Source: Paucibacter sp. TC2R-5 (GTDB taxonomy: Bacteria; Pseudomonadota; Gammaproteobacteria; Burkholderiales; Burkholderiaceae_C). From it: a stretch of 64,000 nucleotides of DNA. The position numbers were made by a program, and so were the translations under genes. The first letter of the stretch is position 1; each line of letters starts with the position of its first letter. The notes under the pieces were generated by a model. It was not told where the DNA came from, searched no databases, and saw only the letters and a list, made by a program, of their open reading frames with translations. This document shows, piece by piece, positions 1-8,307 of the stretch. Where the stretch lies: contig NZ_JAJIRQ010000009.1 of the NCBI RefSeq assembly GCF_025717605.1, positions 186,001-250,000 of the forward strand. Direction: 5' to 3'.

Positions 1-1139
1 AAGGCTTCGAAGGCCGGGGCTGCGTGGTTGGCGCTGCGGCCACTGTCTGCGAGCAAGCCGGCCCGTTTGAGCTGGGCGCGCAAGATATTGCGACTGACGC
101 CCAGCAACTCGGCCGCATGTACTTGGTTGCGGCCCACATGGGTGAAGGCGGCTTGTACGATTTCGCGTTCAAGCAGGGCAAACAGGTCGTTCGGCGGCGA
201 CAGGTAGATCGCCTCCAGCGCAGCGCGCAGCAGGTCGAGGGGAGCCTTGTCGGAAGAATCCGCAGCGGCGGGAAGCTGCTGGGTCAGTGTTTCGGTCGCA
301 CTGGATGCTTGGGCGCTTGGGCTCGGTGCCGAACGACCCAACCGGCTGTGCAGGTTCAAAGCCTCGGGTCGCAATTCATCGCCGCGTCCGGTGATCAAGG
401 CGCTGTGGATGACGTTCTCTAGCTCCCGGATATTGCCGGGCCAGTCATGCCCCAAGAGCTTCAGATAAGCCGCATCGCTCAGCCTGACCGGCCCGCGCCC
501 GAGCCGTTTGCTATAGAGCGCAATGAAGTGCTCGGCCAGCGCCCGGATGTCGGCCGGGCGTTGGGCCAGCGGTGGCAGATGCAAAGTAGCGATGTTGAGG
601 CGGTAAAACAGATCGCGTCTGAAGTGGCCGGCTTCCACCGCCTGAGCCAGGTCCACATTGGTTGCGGCGACCAGACGCACATCGACATCGATCGCTTTGC
701 GCGAGCCCAGCCGCACGACTTGGCGCTCTTGCAACACGCGCAGCAGCTTGACCTGCATCTGCAGCGGGAGATCACCGATTTCATCGAGGAAGAGCGTGCC
801 GCCGCGGGCGGTCTCGAACCAGCCGGCGCGCGCTTGCAAGGCGCCGGTATAGGCACCGCTCTCATGGCCGAACAGCTCGGCTTCGACCATGTTGTCGCTG
901 AAGGCGCCGCAGTTGACGGCCACAAAGGGCCCCACACGCCCGCTGCAGGCGTGCACATGGCGAGCGATCAATTCTTTGCCGGTGCCGGTTTCGCCGGTGA
1001 TCAATACAGTGGCTTCGCTGGCCGCGACCAACTCGGCCTCGGCCAACAAGGCCTTGGAAATCGGATCTTCAAACACCAGAGCCTTGGCGCGAATCGACAG
1101 CGCTTGCGGGTCCGGCAGGGTCAAGAGGGTGCTGGGCAT
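1..1139 (-). CDS. Sigma-54-dependent Fis-family activator, SfnR-like (3' end cut by window)
   Basis: Transcriptional activator of sigma-54 promoters. The frame starts at the ATG at 1139 ([11 protein letters not shown]) and stays open to the window edge, so the C-terminus is missing. Only about 40 residues precede the AAA+ domain, so there is no receiver, GAF or PAS input domain. Visible motifs are Walker A GETGTGKE, the sigma-54 contact loop as GAYTGA (a known variant of GAFTGA), and Walker [13 protein letters not shown] Fis-type helix-turn-helix near the end reads [20 protein letters not shown]. Input-less activators of this shape include SfnR, which controls organosulfur use in pseudomonads; assignment to that subgroup is inference. 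It lies 220 bp downstream of the arylsulfatase gene on the same strand. Confidence 0.88.
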   Translation of the reverse strand, partial: MPSTLLTLPDPQALSIRAKALVFEDPISKALLAEAELVAASEATVLITGETGTGKELIARHVHACSGRVGPFVAVNCGAFSDNMVEAELFGHESGAYTGALQARAGWFETARGGTLFLDEIGDLPLQMQVKLLRVLQERQVVRLGSRKAIDVDVRLVAATNVDLAQAVEAGHFRRDLFYRLNIATLHLPPLAQRPADIRALAEHFIALYSKRLGRGPVRLSDAAYLKLLGHDWPGNIRELENVIHSALITGRGDELRPEALNLHSRLGRSAPSPSAQASSATETLTQQLPAAADSSDKAPLDLLRAALEAIYLSPPNDLFALLEREIVQAAFTHVGRNQVHAAELLGVSRNILRAQLKRAGLLADSGRSANHAAPAFEA

Positions 1140-1358
1140 GATGGTGTTGGGGCAGGGTTCGCTGCAAGCGAGCGGAGCTCTGCTTGCCAGGAAAGTGTCG
1201 GAACTTGCTGCCTGGACAGCAGCTCCGCGCTGGATCTGAAACAGCTCTGCACTCTAGCCAGCAGTCAGCGTGACTCGAAGTTAGAAATTCGAGCTTGCTT
1301 ATGCGTTGTTGGCTGCTTACCGCACCAGCCTACACACACCCATGCCCACAGAGTCGCT

Positions 1359-3725
1359 TCAGCGCAGCTCGATCTGCACGCGCTCGATCTGGCCGCCAAA
1401 GCGGAAGGGCGTGGCGTAGTCACTCGTGACCGGTGAGCCCAGGTCGGCGCCGATGTCTTGCGACTCATAGGTTTGCACAGCAATCTTGCTGATCGCGCCT
1501 GCGCCGGCGAGCTGGCCATTGACGAACAGCCGCCCTTGGCCGGCCACCGCATTCGCGACCGGCTGGGCCACGTCGGGCGTGAACTCAAAGGCCACGCTCA
1601 CCTTGCCGGCCGGCAAGGCGGCGGCGCTGACGAGATGGCCACTCGCATGCCCATGGGCATTGGCGGCATAGTGCAGGCGGCCGTCCTGCACATAGAGGCT
1701 GTAGCCGCCCCAGCGGCCGCCATTGGCGATGATCACGCCGTCGTTGCTGCGTTTGCCGTCGAGCTGCAGCTCGGCGCTGATGCGGTGCGCGCGCTGCGCC
1801 ACTTGCGGGGCGTTGCCCGAGGGGATGCGTTGCACGCCCGCGCGGTAGCTGAAGCTCTGGCGTCCGGCGCTCGGATTGGGGCGCCCCTCGCCGCCGGGCT
1901 GCAGCGGGTAGACCTCATTGCGCTGCGCCTCCTGGTCGAACAAAGCCTCCAAGGCCTTCACGAGGGCCGGCTGCTCGGCCGCCAGATTGCGCGCTTGGCT
2001 GTAGTCGGTATTGAGGTTGTAGAGCTCCCAGGCGCGGTCACCGAAGGGCTCTTGGCTCCACAGCGCGCCGGGCTGCTTGCGCACATGACGTACCCCGGCA
2101 AACCAGCCGTCTTGGTAAATGCCGCGCGTGCCATTGATCTCGAAATACTGCACGCGTTGCGGCGCCGCTGCATCGGCGCGGGCAAAGCTATAGGCCAGGC
2201 TCTGGCCGGCCAGCGGCACTTGTGCAATCCCTTCGACCACATCTGGGAACTTGATGCCGGTGACTTCATAAATGGTCGGCGCGATGTCGATGGCATGGCC
2301 GAACTGGCGGCGGATTTCGCCCTTGGCCTGGATGCGAGCCGGCCAGGACACCACCATCGGATTGCGGATGCCGCCCAGATAAGCGGGCTGGCCCTTGCCG
2401 TACTGGAAGGGCGTGTTGTCGGCCCAGCCCCAGCCTGCACCGTAGTTGTTGTCGAAGGCATTGCTGCCCAGCTGATCGATCAGCTTGAGGCGCTCCTCCA
2501 GCGTGCGCGGCCGGCCCTGCGCGTCCTGCGCATCGCGGCCGGTCAGCGGGTTGTCGATGGCGGCGCCGTTGTCGCCGGCAATGAAGAACACCAGGGTGTT
2601 GTCCGCGCGGCCCAGCGCCTTGATCTCGTCCAGCACGCGGCCCACTTGGTGGTCGGTGAAGGCGAGAAAAGCGGCCGCCACCTCGGCTTCGCGCGCCAGC
2701 AAGCGCTGCTGATCGGCCGAGAGGCTGTCCCAGGCCGGCAGCTCGGGCGGGCGCGCGGTCAGCACCGCGTCCTTGGGAATCACGCCGAGTTTTTGCTGGC
2801 GCGCGAAGTTCTGTTCGCGCAATTTGTCCCAGCCGACATCGAACTGGCCCTTGCACTTGGCGATCCAATCGCTGGGCGCATGCTGCGGCCAATGCGTGCC
2901 GCCGGGCGCAAACCAGAGGAAGAAGGGCTTGTCCGGGTAGACGGCGTCTTGCGTGCGCAGCCAGCCCTGGGCCTGCTCGGCCATATCGGCAATCAGGTGG
3001 TAGCCCTGGGCGGCCGTGCGATCCGGCTCAACAGCCAGCGTGTTGCGCCAGATGCGCGGCTCATACTGGTTCTCCGCGCCGCCGTGGAAGCCGTAGAAAA
3101 ACTCGAAGCCCAGGCTGGTCGGCCAACGCTCGAACGGCCCGGCCGGTGTCACTTCCCAAGCGGGGGTGTTGTGCCATTTGCCGAAGGCCGCCGTGCCGTA
3201 ACCGTTCTGGCGCAGCACCTCGGCCACGCCGACCGTGTCTTTTTGCCAGACCGAGTTGTAGCCGGGGTAGCCGGCCGTGGCCACCTGGCCAAAGCCGGCT
3301 TGATGCGCATTGCGGCCCGTGAGTAGCGCGGCGCGAGTCGGCGCGCAAAGCGCGGTGACGTGGAACTGGTTGTAGCTGATACCTTGATCGGCCAGGCGCT
3401 GCAGCGTTGGCGTCTTGGCCAGGCCGCCAAAGGTGGAACTGGCGCTGAAGCCCACATCGTCAAGCAGCACCACGACGATATTTGGCGCACCGGCCGGCGC
3501 CTTGGCGGCCTGCGGAAAGGCGGGCGTGGCGGCGTCACCGCGCGGTGCGATCTTGCCGGCGAAGGGGGCCGCGGGGCGCGGCAGCACTTCCAGCGCTTGA
3601 GCGTCCGCTGGCGAGGCAAAAGACAGGGCCAGCGTCAGCGCCAGGCCGAGCACGGAGGAAGCGAAGGATTGGGCGCGGGCAATGGGCCCGCTAGGCGGCA
3701 ATGCGGATCTGTACATGGGTTTCAT
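1359..3725 (-). CDS. Secreted arylsulfatase (sulfatase family, Cys type)
   Basis: Hydrolyses sulfate esters, probably in the periplasm or outside the cell, releasing sulfate. The 788-residue product begins with an N-terminal export signal ending near SPADAQA. The sulfatase N-terminal domain follows: PNIVVVLLDDVGF (metal-binding Asp pair near residues 89-90), then LCAPTRAALLTGR, in which Cys127 is the residue converted to formylglycine. The C-terminal ~150 residues after the sulfatase fold look like a beta-sandwich (LamG-like), which may bind polysaccharide. No formylglycine-generating enzyme gene is nearby, so maturation must be encoded elsewhere. It is divergent from the DegP-like protease gene and upstream of the sigma-54 activator. 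The substrate cannot be read from the sequence. Confidence 0.9.
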   Translation of the reverse strand: MKPMYRSALPPSGPIARAQSFASSVLGLALTLALSFASPADAQALEVLPRPAAPFAGKIAPRGDAATPAFPQAAKAPAGAPNIVVVLLDDVGFSASSTFGGLAKTPTLQRLADQGISYNQFHVTALCAPTRAALLTGRNAHQAGFGQVATAGYPGYNSVWQKDTVGVAEVLRQNGYGTAAFGKWHNTPAWEVTPAGPFERWPTSLGFEFFYGFHGGAENQYEPRIWRNTLAVEPDRTAAQGYHLIADMAEQAQGWLRTQDAVYPDKPFFLWFAPGGTHWPQHAPSDWIAKCKGQFDVGWDKLREQNFARQQKLGVIPKDAVLTARPPELPAWDSLSADQQRLLAREAEVAAAFLAFTDHQVGRVLDEIKALGRADNTLVFFIAGDNGAAIDNPLTGRDAQDAQGRPRTLEERLKLIDQLGSNAFDNNYGAGWGWADNTPFQYGKGQPAYLGGIRNPMVVSWPARIQAKGEIRRQFGHAIDIAPTIYEVTGIKFPDVVEGIAQVPLAGQSLAYSFARADAAAPQRVQYFEINGTRGIYQDGWFAGVRHVRKQPGALWSQEPFGDRAWELYNLNTDYSQARNLAAEQPALVKALEALFDQEAQRNEVYPLQPGGEGRPNPSAGRQSFSYRAGVQRIPSGNAPQVAQRAHRISAELQLDGKRSNDGVIIANGGRWGGYSLYVQDGRLHYAANAHGHASGHLVSAAALPAGKVSVAFEFTPDVAQPVANAVAGQGRLFVNGQLAGAGAISKIAVQTYESQDIGADLGSPVTSDYATPFRFGGQIERVQIELR

Positions 3726-3948
3726 AGTTGTCAGGTTTGGCTTTGCTTAAGCAACTACCGGGCCAAAGCATCCGCAGCGCTGGACGCAGGCCTGCGCCCA
3801 GCAAGACTGCTGCACGAGCAGCAGCGCGTGGCCGCAACTGTTGCTGCTGATGCACTTGGGCACGCTGGCTCCAGGCGAAGACGCCGATCCTGCGTGGTAC
3901 GTAACTTGCGGACTACACAGTTATTCGAATCAGACCTGGAAAGAACGC

Positions 3949-5502
3949 ATGTGCCGCTATCACTATCGCAACACGCTGGCTTTGACAGCAATCGCTCTTG
4001 CTCTGCATACGAGCACGGCCGTGGCTCAGCCCGTCTCCAAGGAGGCCGCAACGGTCACGCCAAGTTTGTCGACCTCCACGGTCGCGCCAAGCCTGGCACC
4101 CTCCGCAGTCGCGCCAAGTCTGGCACCCTCCGCAGTCGCGCCAAGTCTGGCGCGAGGCCTGCCCGACTTCACCGAACTGGTGGAGCGCGTGGGGCCGGCG
4201 GTGGTCAATATCCGCACCACCGCCAAAGCCAAGCCCAGCGAGGCGCGGGCCGAGGAAGAAGAGGCGCGCGAATTGCTGCGCCGCTACGGCCTGCCGGTGC
4301 CGCGCGGGCGCTCGCCTCGCGGTGCTTTGCCGGGTGGTCCGGCCGATGACGAGCCGCAAGAGCGCGGCGTCGGCTCCGGCTTCATCATCAGCGCCGACGG
4401 CATTTTGTTGACCAATGCCCATGTGGTGGACGGCGCGGCCGAGATCTTTGTGCGCCTGAGCGATAAGCGCGAGTTCAAGGCCAAGCTGATCGGCGCCGAC
4501 AAGCGCAGCGATGTGGCGGTGCTGAGCATCGAGGCCAGCGGTCTGCCCACCGTCAAGCTGGGCGATGTGAGCCGACTCAAGGTCGGTGAATGGGTCATCG
4601 CGATTGGCTCGCCCTTCAACTTCGACAACTCGGTGTCGGCCGGCATCATCAGCGCCAAGGCGCGCGACACCGGCGAGCTGCTGCCCTTGATACAGACCGA
4701 TGTGGCGATCAACCCCGGCAACTCCGGCGGCCCGCTGATCAATCTGCGCGGCGAGGTGGTGGGCATCAACTCGCAGATCTACAGCCGCTCGGGCGGCTAT
4801 ATGGGCATCTCGTTTGCGATCCCGGTCGACGAGGTGGAGCGCGTGGCCACGCAACTGCGCGCCAAGGGTCGGGTGGTGCGCGGGCGCATCGGCCTGCGCA
4901 TCGGCGAGCTGAGCAAGGAGGTGGCCGAGTCACTGGGTCTGCCGAATGCGCAGGGAGCCTTGGTGCGTGGCCTGGAGCCGGGTGGGCCGGCTGAGACTGC
5001 CGGCGTGGAGCCCGGCGATATCGTCATCCAGTTCAATGGCCAGCCTATCGAGAAGCCCAGCGATCTGCCGCGCATCGTCAGCAATAGCGCGCCGGGCAGC
5101 GAGCAATCTTTGCAGGTTTGGCGGCGTGGCAAGCCGCTCTCGCTGCGGGTGAAGGTGGCCGAGCAGGAACCTGAGGTGCCGGTATTGGCGAAGGCCGAAG
5201 CCGCGCCCAAGACGGCAGTCGGGCCTATCGCGGCGCTGGGCTTGCAACTGGCCGAGCTGAGTGCGGCCGAGCGCAAGGAACTCAAGCTGGCTCATGGCCT
5301 GCGGGTAGCGGCTGCTGCAGGCCCGGCGGCGCGTGCCGGCCTGCGTGAGGGCGATGTCTTGCTGGCCTTGGGCGCCAGCGATATCGCCAGCGCCAAGCAG
5401 TTGGAGCTGCTGCTGGCCCACAGCGACAAGCGCAAGCCGCTGAGCCTGCTCTATCTGCGCGAAGGTGCGGCGCAATATGCGCTGATCAAACCCGCCGCCT
5501 GA
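3949..5502 (+). CDS. Do-family periplasmic serine protease with two PDZ domains (DegP/DegQ/MucD-like)
   Basis: Envelope protein quality-control protease/chaperone, 517 residues. The start at 3949 is chosen because GGAAAG lies just upstream and a signal peptide follows at once (MCRYHYRNTLALTAIALALH), cleaved near TAVAQ. The frame extends further upstream to 3841 but that part has no signal character. The catalytic triad is visible: His in TNAHVVDG, Asp in KRSDVAVLS, Ser in NPGNSGGPL. Two PDZ domains follow, the second somewhat degenerate (residues about 420-510). Between signal peptide and protease is a low-complexity Ala/Pro/Ser linker built from a 27-bp tandem repeat. It is divergent from the arylsulfatase gene. 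Confidence 0.9.
   Translation: MCRYHYRNTLALTAIALALHTSTAVAQPVSKEAATVTPSLSTSTVAPSLAPSAVAPSLAPSAVAPSLARGLPDFTELVERVGPAVVNIRTTAKAKPSEARAEEEEARELLRRYGLPVPRGRSPRGALPGGPADDEPQERGVGSGFIISADGILLTNAHVVDGAAEIFVRLSDKREFKAKLIGADKRSDVAVLSIEASGLPTVKLGDVSRLKVGEWVIAIGSPFNFDNSVSAGIISAKARDTGELLPLIQTDVAINPGNSGGPLINLRGEVVGINSQIYSRSGGYMGISFAIPVDEVERVATQLRAKGRVVRGRIGLRIGELSKEVAESLGLPNAQGALVRGLEPGGPAETAGVEPGDIVIQFNGQPIEKPSDLPRIVSNSAPGSEQSLQVWRRGKPLSLRVKVAEQEPEVPVLAKAEAAPKTAVGPIAALGLQLAELSAAERKELKLAHGLRVAAAAGPAARAGLREGDVLLALGASDIASAKQLELLLAHSDKRKPLSLLYLREGAAQYALIKPAA
4051..4152 (+). repeat. 27-bp tandem repeat inside the protease gene
   Basis: Nearly four units of 27 bp start at 4051, 4078, 4105 and 4132. Units 2 and 3 differ at only a few positions and unit 1 is the most diverged. 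Each encodes a nine-residue block of the type AVAPSLAPS in the linker after the signal peptide. Being in frame, a gain or loss of a unit would only change linker length. Confidence 0.85.
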
Positions 5503-5644
5503 GTTCGAAGTTAGAACTTATTCGAATTTGCAAGCTCGATTTACGTCCTTCCACGGCGAGCGCTGAGACTCTATGCTTGAGCCCAAGCGCAAAGTAGTTC
5601 AGGGCGAGGGCGGGAGAGTTGAACTGCGCTGCGCTGAAGAACAT

Positions 5645-5669
5645 GCTTGCCAGCGCATGGCTGGCAAGC
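5645..5669 (+). other. Perfect 10-bp stem-loop in intergenic region
   Basis: GCTTGCCAGC and GCTGGCAAGC pair perfectly around a 5-nt loop. There is no T-run after it, so it is not a classical terminator. It lies in the 200-nt stretch between the protease stop and the terminator at 5707, which is otherwise without a gene. Confidence 0.6.
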
Positions 5670-5706
5670 GAAGCTTGTCTCCTCAAGCCCGTCATGGGTT
5701 TGATTC

Positions 5707-5743
5707 GACCCCATAGCGTCTTGGCGCTATGGGGTCTTTTTTT
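5707..5743 (+). terminator. Rho-independent terminator
   Basis: A perfect 12-bp stem (GACCCCATAGCG with CGCTATGGGGTC) around a 6-nt loop is followed by seven Ts. It ends transcription from the left, either the protease gene 200 nt upstream or a small RNA in that gap. Confidence 0.88.
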
Positions 5744-5765
5744 GCCATACGGCTTGCAGGCTGCA

Positions 5766-5837
5766 GCTTCACTCGGCGCATGAGCAAATGCGGAATCAGT
5801 CCTTCTGCGCAGCAGTGCCAAGACTTATGGTGGCGGC
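5766..5837 (+). repeat. Copy A of a ~72-bp upstream element shared by two genes
   Basis: Aligns without gaps to 8217-8288, about 58 of 72 positions identical by hand count, including the exact core GCGCATGAGCAAATGCG and GTCCTTCTGCGC. It ends about 25 bp before the start codon at 5863. The core contains the inverted repeat GCGCAT/ATGCGC, with one mismatch in this copy. It may be a shared promoter, operator or leader; no known family was recognised. Confidence 0.7.
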
Positions 5838-5862
5838 TTGTATCAAAAGAAATGGACTTGCC

Positions 5863-6780
5863 ATGGGCAGCCAAGCTAACCATATATTCACAGTGACCCG
5901 AGTGCCCGTGGCAGCCGATGCTCAGGCCGAGCCGGCCGCTGTGCATGAGTTGGACGTGTTGGTGATCGGGGCCAGCCGCCTTGGCGCCCTGGCCGCTTGC
6001 GTAGCGGCCGCGCAGGGAGCGCAAGTGGCCGTGCTTGATAGACGCGCCTGCTGCACGTCCGTCGCGTCGCTGCCGGGCGCGCGCTCGGTGCATTGGCTGA
6101 GCCAGCATCATGCGTTGGAGCTGCTGGTCGATGAGCAGGGTCGGGTGCGCGGCGCCAGTGGCGTCAGTGGCGAAGCCGAGAAACCCTGGCGCGTGTTGGC
6201 CGGCGCCATCGTGCTGGCGGCCCCGGGCACCCGTTTGATGGCGGTGGAAGCGGGCGTGGCCGGCATCTGGCCGGACCTGGCGACGGCGCCTGGCTTGCTG
6301 CATGTTTTGGGCTCGTCCGACCCGGCCCAGGTGGGCCGCGCCGCCGCTGAGTTGGCCCTGCAAGAAGAGTTAACGCCGAGCGTGCGCGCAGCGTCGTCTA
6401 CACCCGATGATTTGTACGGCCCGGCCGGCTTGCGCCCCACCGGCTGGGCTGGACTGCGCGGTTTTGGCCGACAGCCGATCAACCCTTTTGCGCTGCAGGC
6501 GGCCTTGCAGATGGTGGCTCAAAGCCAGGCGCGGCGGCAGCTTGAGGCAGGGTCTGCTGCGCCGGATGGTGCGGCAGCCGCTGCAGCTGATCTGGCCCGG
6601 CTGGACGCTCTTTGGCAGTTGCTCAGCACGGCCGCACCGGCTCCCTTGGGCGCGCTGAGCGCGTGCCGGGCCGTCGCCGAACGCCTGGCTTTGGCGCGTT
6701 GGCAAGCCCGGCGCGAGGTGCAGGACGCGCAGGCGCTGCGAAACGCGGCACCGCTGCGACTGCGGGCATTTGCTTGCTGA
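5863..6780 (+). CDS. Shortened FAD-dependent oxidoreductase-like protein (fumarate reductase/succinate dehydrogenase flavoprotein type)
   Basis: A 305-residue protein. The N-terminal part looks like a Rossmann FAD-binding segment (LDVLVIGASRLGALAACVAA followed by VAVLDRR), with the glycine pattern weakened to GASRLG. Then comes a strand resembling the second FAD-contact region (RVLAGAIVLAAPGTRLM), and the C-terminal ~80 residues are helical, as at the end of this flavoprotein family. The large substrate-capping domain expected between these parts appears to be missing; full family members have about 550 residues. The start at 5863 is a compromise, since the frame opens at 5788. It may be a degenerate paralogue or may no longer bind FAD. 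No clear operon partner. Confidence 0.55.
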   Translation: MGSQANHIFTVTRVPVAADAQAEPAAVHELDVLVIGASRLGALAACVAAAQGAQVAVLDRRACCTSVASLPGARSVHWLSQHHALELLVDEQGRVRGASGVSGEAEKPWRVLAGAIVLAAPGTRLMAVEAGVAGIWPDLATAPGLLHVLGSSDPAQVGRAAAELALQEELTPSVRAASSTPDDLYGPAGLRPTGWAGLRGFGRQPINPFALQAALQMVAQSQARRQLEAGSAAPDGAAAAAADLARLDALWQLLSTAAPAPLGALSACRAVAERLALARWQARREVQDAQALRNAAPLRLRAFAC

Positions 6781-7100
6781 GAGTGCCGCCCAGACTTGTC
6801 GCTTTGCGCCAGGTAGCCCGAGGGGAGGAGAAGCAACTTGGAAGCGGCCCACCGTCTTGTTTCATGTGAGCCCTGTCATCTCCATGTTGTTCGCTGCAAT
6901 CTGTCAGAACAGACGTCATTCACCCCGCAAGATGCAGAGGGTCAGGTCTTGATTTGACTTGAAATTTGAGACCTGCTCGCGAACTTGTATCCCCGAACTT
7001 TCACAAGTGGCGCAGGATCAACAGAGCGACCCCCTTTGATTTGCTGGGCGCCCGAGGTGCGCAGGCGTGGCTTTCGCATGCGCTAAGGGAGCCAATCCCT
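6781..7100. other. Intergenic stretch without a recognised gene
   Basis: 320 bp between convergent genes. Apart from the REP-like inverted repeat at 6938-6975 nothing could be supported; the short open frames have no ribosome binding site or family resemblance. Confidence 0.5.
6938..6975. repeat. REP-like element with CAGGTCT/AGACCTG inverted repeat
   Basis: The 14-mer AGGGTCAGGTCTTG at 6938-6951 occurs again in reverse complement at 34573-34586. Here it is followed 19 nt later by AGACCTG, giving a 7-bp inverted repeat. GGTCAGGTCTTG-type sequences are, to my knowledge, scattered between genes in many proteobacteria, often near REP-associated transposases. Confidence 0.45.
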
Positions 7101-7919
7101 TCATTGCTTCCAGTCCCTCATGCCGTAGCGAGCCAGCGTCTTTGCCAGCTGCCCACTCTTTCGCAGTTGAATGATGCCCTGATCTAGCGCTTCGCCGATC
7201 ATTTGAGACCGCCGTTCGTCTTTCTTGGATAGACCAACCACCATCTTTTCCTTTTCCAGGCAGCCCACCGCCTGGAAGTTCCTGCCGATGTCCCCTTTGC
7301 TCTGCCCATACTCAAATACATCTGTGCTCAAGACGACCGTGTCGGCACGCTTTAGCCCCAAGAAGATGAAGAGACGTTTGGCAAAATGTTGCTCACCCTT
7401 GAATCGTGTGACCGTGATCGTCGAGTGGTGAGCCTTGAGGTAGTCATCAACTTCACCGAGGCCAGAGTCGGCCAACATCGCAATGTGCTGATTTTGCAGG
7501 TCAGCAGGTTGGCGATAGCGCCATTGGCTGGATTTGTCGGCATAGAAACAGTACTGCTGGTAGCCCACTGCCTGTGCGTGGAATATGTACTTTGGAAATC
7601 CGGGGACCGTAGGCGTGAGCAGGCCATCAACCTCGCCGCGATCCACCATCCGCATGGCGCGAGACCATGGGAAGTAGTGCAATGTATAAGGTACCCCCTG
7701 CGATTGCAGAGCCTGCGTCACGATATCAACCACGTAGCCTTTGTCTGGCGCCCCTGATTCGCAGTGCTGCGGACACCAATCGTTGGCAACCAAGGCAACG
7801 GGCTTCCTCTGTAACTCGGGCCAACTAGGCTGGGCGCCGACTTCCTGAAGAACCATAAGGCTCACGACGCCGAATAGCCACCGGCCCGTTCCTAGTCGAT
7901 TCAGGACAGTCTTTTCCAT
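7101..7919 (-). CDS. Periplasmic substrate-binding protein, SBP_bac_3 type, orphan
   Basis: A 272-residue extracellular solute-binding protein of the polar amino acid type (PBPb fold). The start at 7919 (MEKTVLNRLGTG) is preferred because AAGG lies upstream and a signal peptide follows, ending near EVGAQP. Typical family features are visible: GYVVDIVTQAL, then FPWSRAMRMVDRGEVDGLLTP, and a C-terminal GEALDQGIIQLRKSGQLAKTL helix region. No permease or ATPase gene is adjacent, so it may serve a distant transporter or a sensory role. The ligand is unknown. Confidence 0.8.
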   Translation of the reverse strand: MEKTVLNRLGTGRWLFGVVSLMVLQEVGAQPSWPELQRKPVALVANDWCPQHCESGAPDKGYVVDIVTQALQSQGVPYTLHYFPWSRAMRMVDRGEVDGLLTPTVPGFPKYIFHAQAVGYQQYCFYADKSSQWRYRQPADLQNQHIAMLADSGLGEVDDYLKAHHSTITVTRFKGEQHFAKRLFIFLGLKRADTVVLSTDVFEYGQSKGDIGRNFQAVGCLEKEKMVVGLSKKDERRSQMIGEALDQGIIQLRKSGQLAKTLARYGMRDWKQ

Positions 7920-8216
7920 GGGCCTTGGCATGATATTCAATACAGATATGCAGCGCTGTGCCGCCGGCACGGTGAATCCTAATATGCCACAGACCTGTTT
8001 CTACGGCTTGCCTTTGCACGCCGGGGTCAGATGCCGTCTTGAACCTGAAGGGCTCCTCCAAGCTTGCCCGGTAGCGTCAGTTCCGCCACATTCCGGGCGT
8101 TCGAATTGGGTAGCTTGCTACGTATAGAAAGCTTTGAACTGAAGGCCGCATCGAGCCAGAAGTGGCGAAGTGGTGCCTTAGTTCTTTGCAAGCTTGGTGC
8201 TCAGAAAGCAGCCGCT

Positions 8217-8288
8217 GCTTCGCTCAGCGCATGAGCAAATGCGCAATCCGTCCTTCTGCGCGGCGAGCACAAGCCCTAAGGTAGCGGC
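8217..8288 (+). repeat. Copy B of the ~72-bp upstream element
   Basis: Partner of 5766-5837. It ends about 20 bp before the ATG of the amidotransferase gene at 8308. In this copy the inverted repeat GCGCAT-GAGCAA-ATGCGC is perfect. The similar distance to both start codons suggests a common regulatory or leader function rather than random duplication. The preceding gap 7920-8216 holds no recognisable gene. Confidence 0.7.
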
Positions 8289-8307
8289 CTAGACCAACCG
8301 AGTTCCC

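Noticed and set aside
1458-3326. Long open frame on the plus strand (622 codons)
   Set aside because: It lies wholly opposite the arylsulfatase gene and mirrors its codon composition; no domain or ribosome binding site. Typical antisense shadow of a high-GC gene.
4051-4152. CRISPR-like direct repeats
   Set aside because: Units are contiguous with no spacers and in frame within a protease gene.
5690-5745. tRNA-like T-arm (GGTTTGATTCGACCCC)
   Set aside because: The stem does not pair as a T-arm and no acceptor, D or anticodon arms could be drawn; the sequence is the start of a terminator hairpin.
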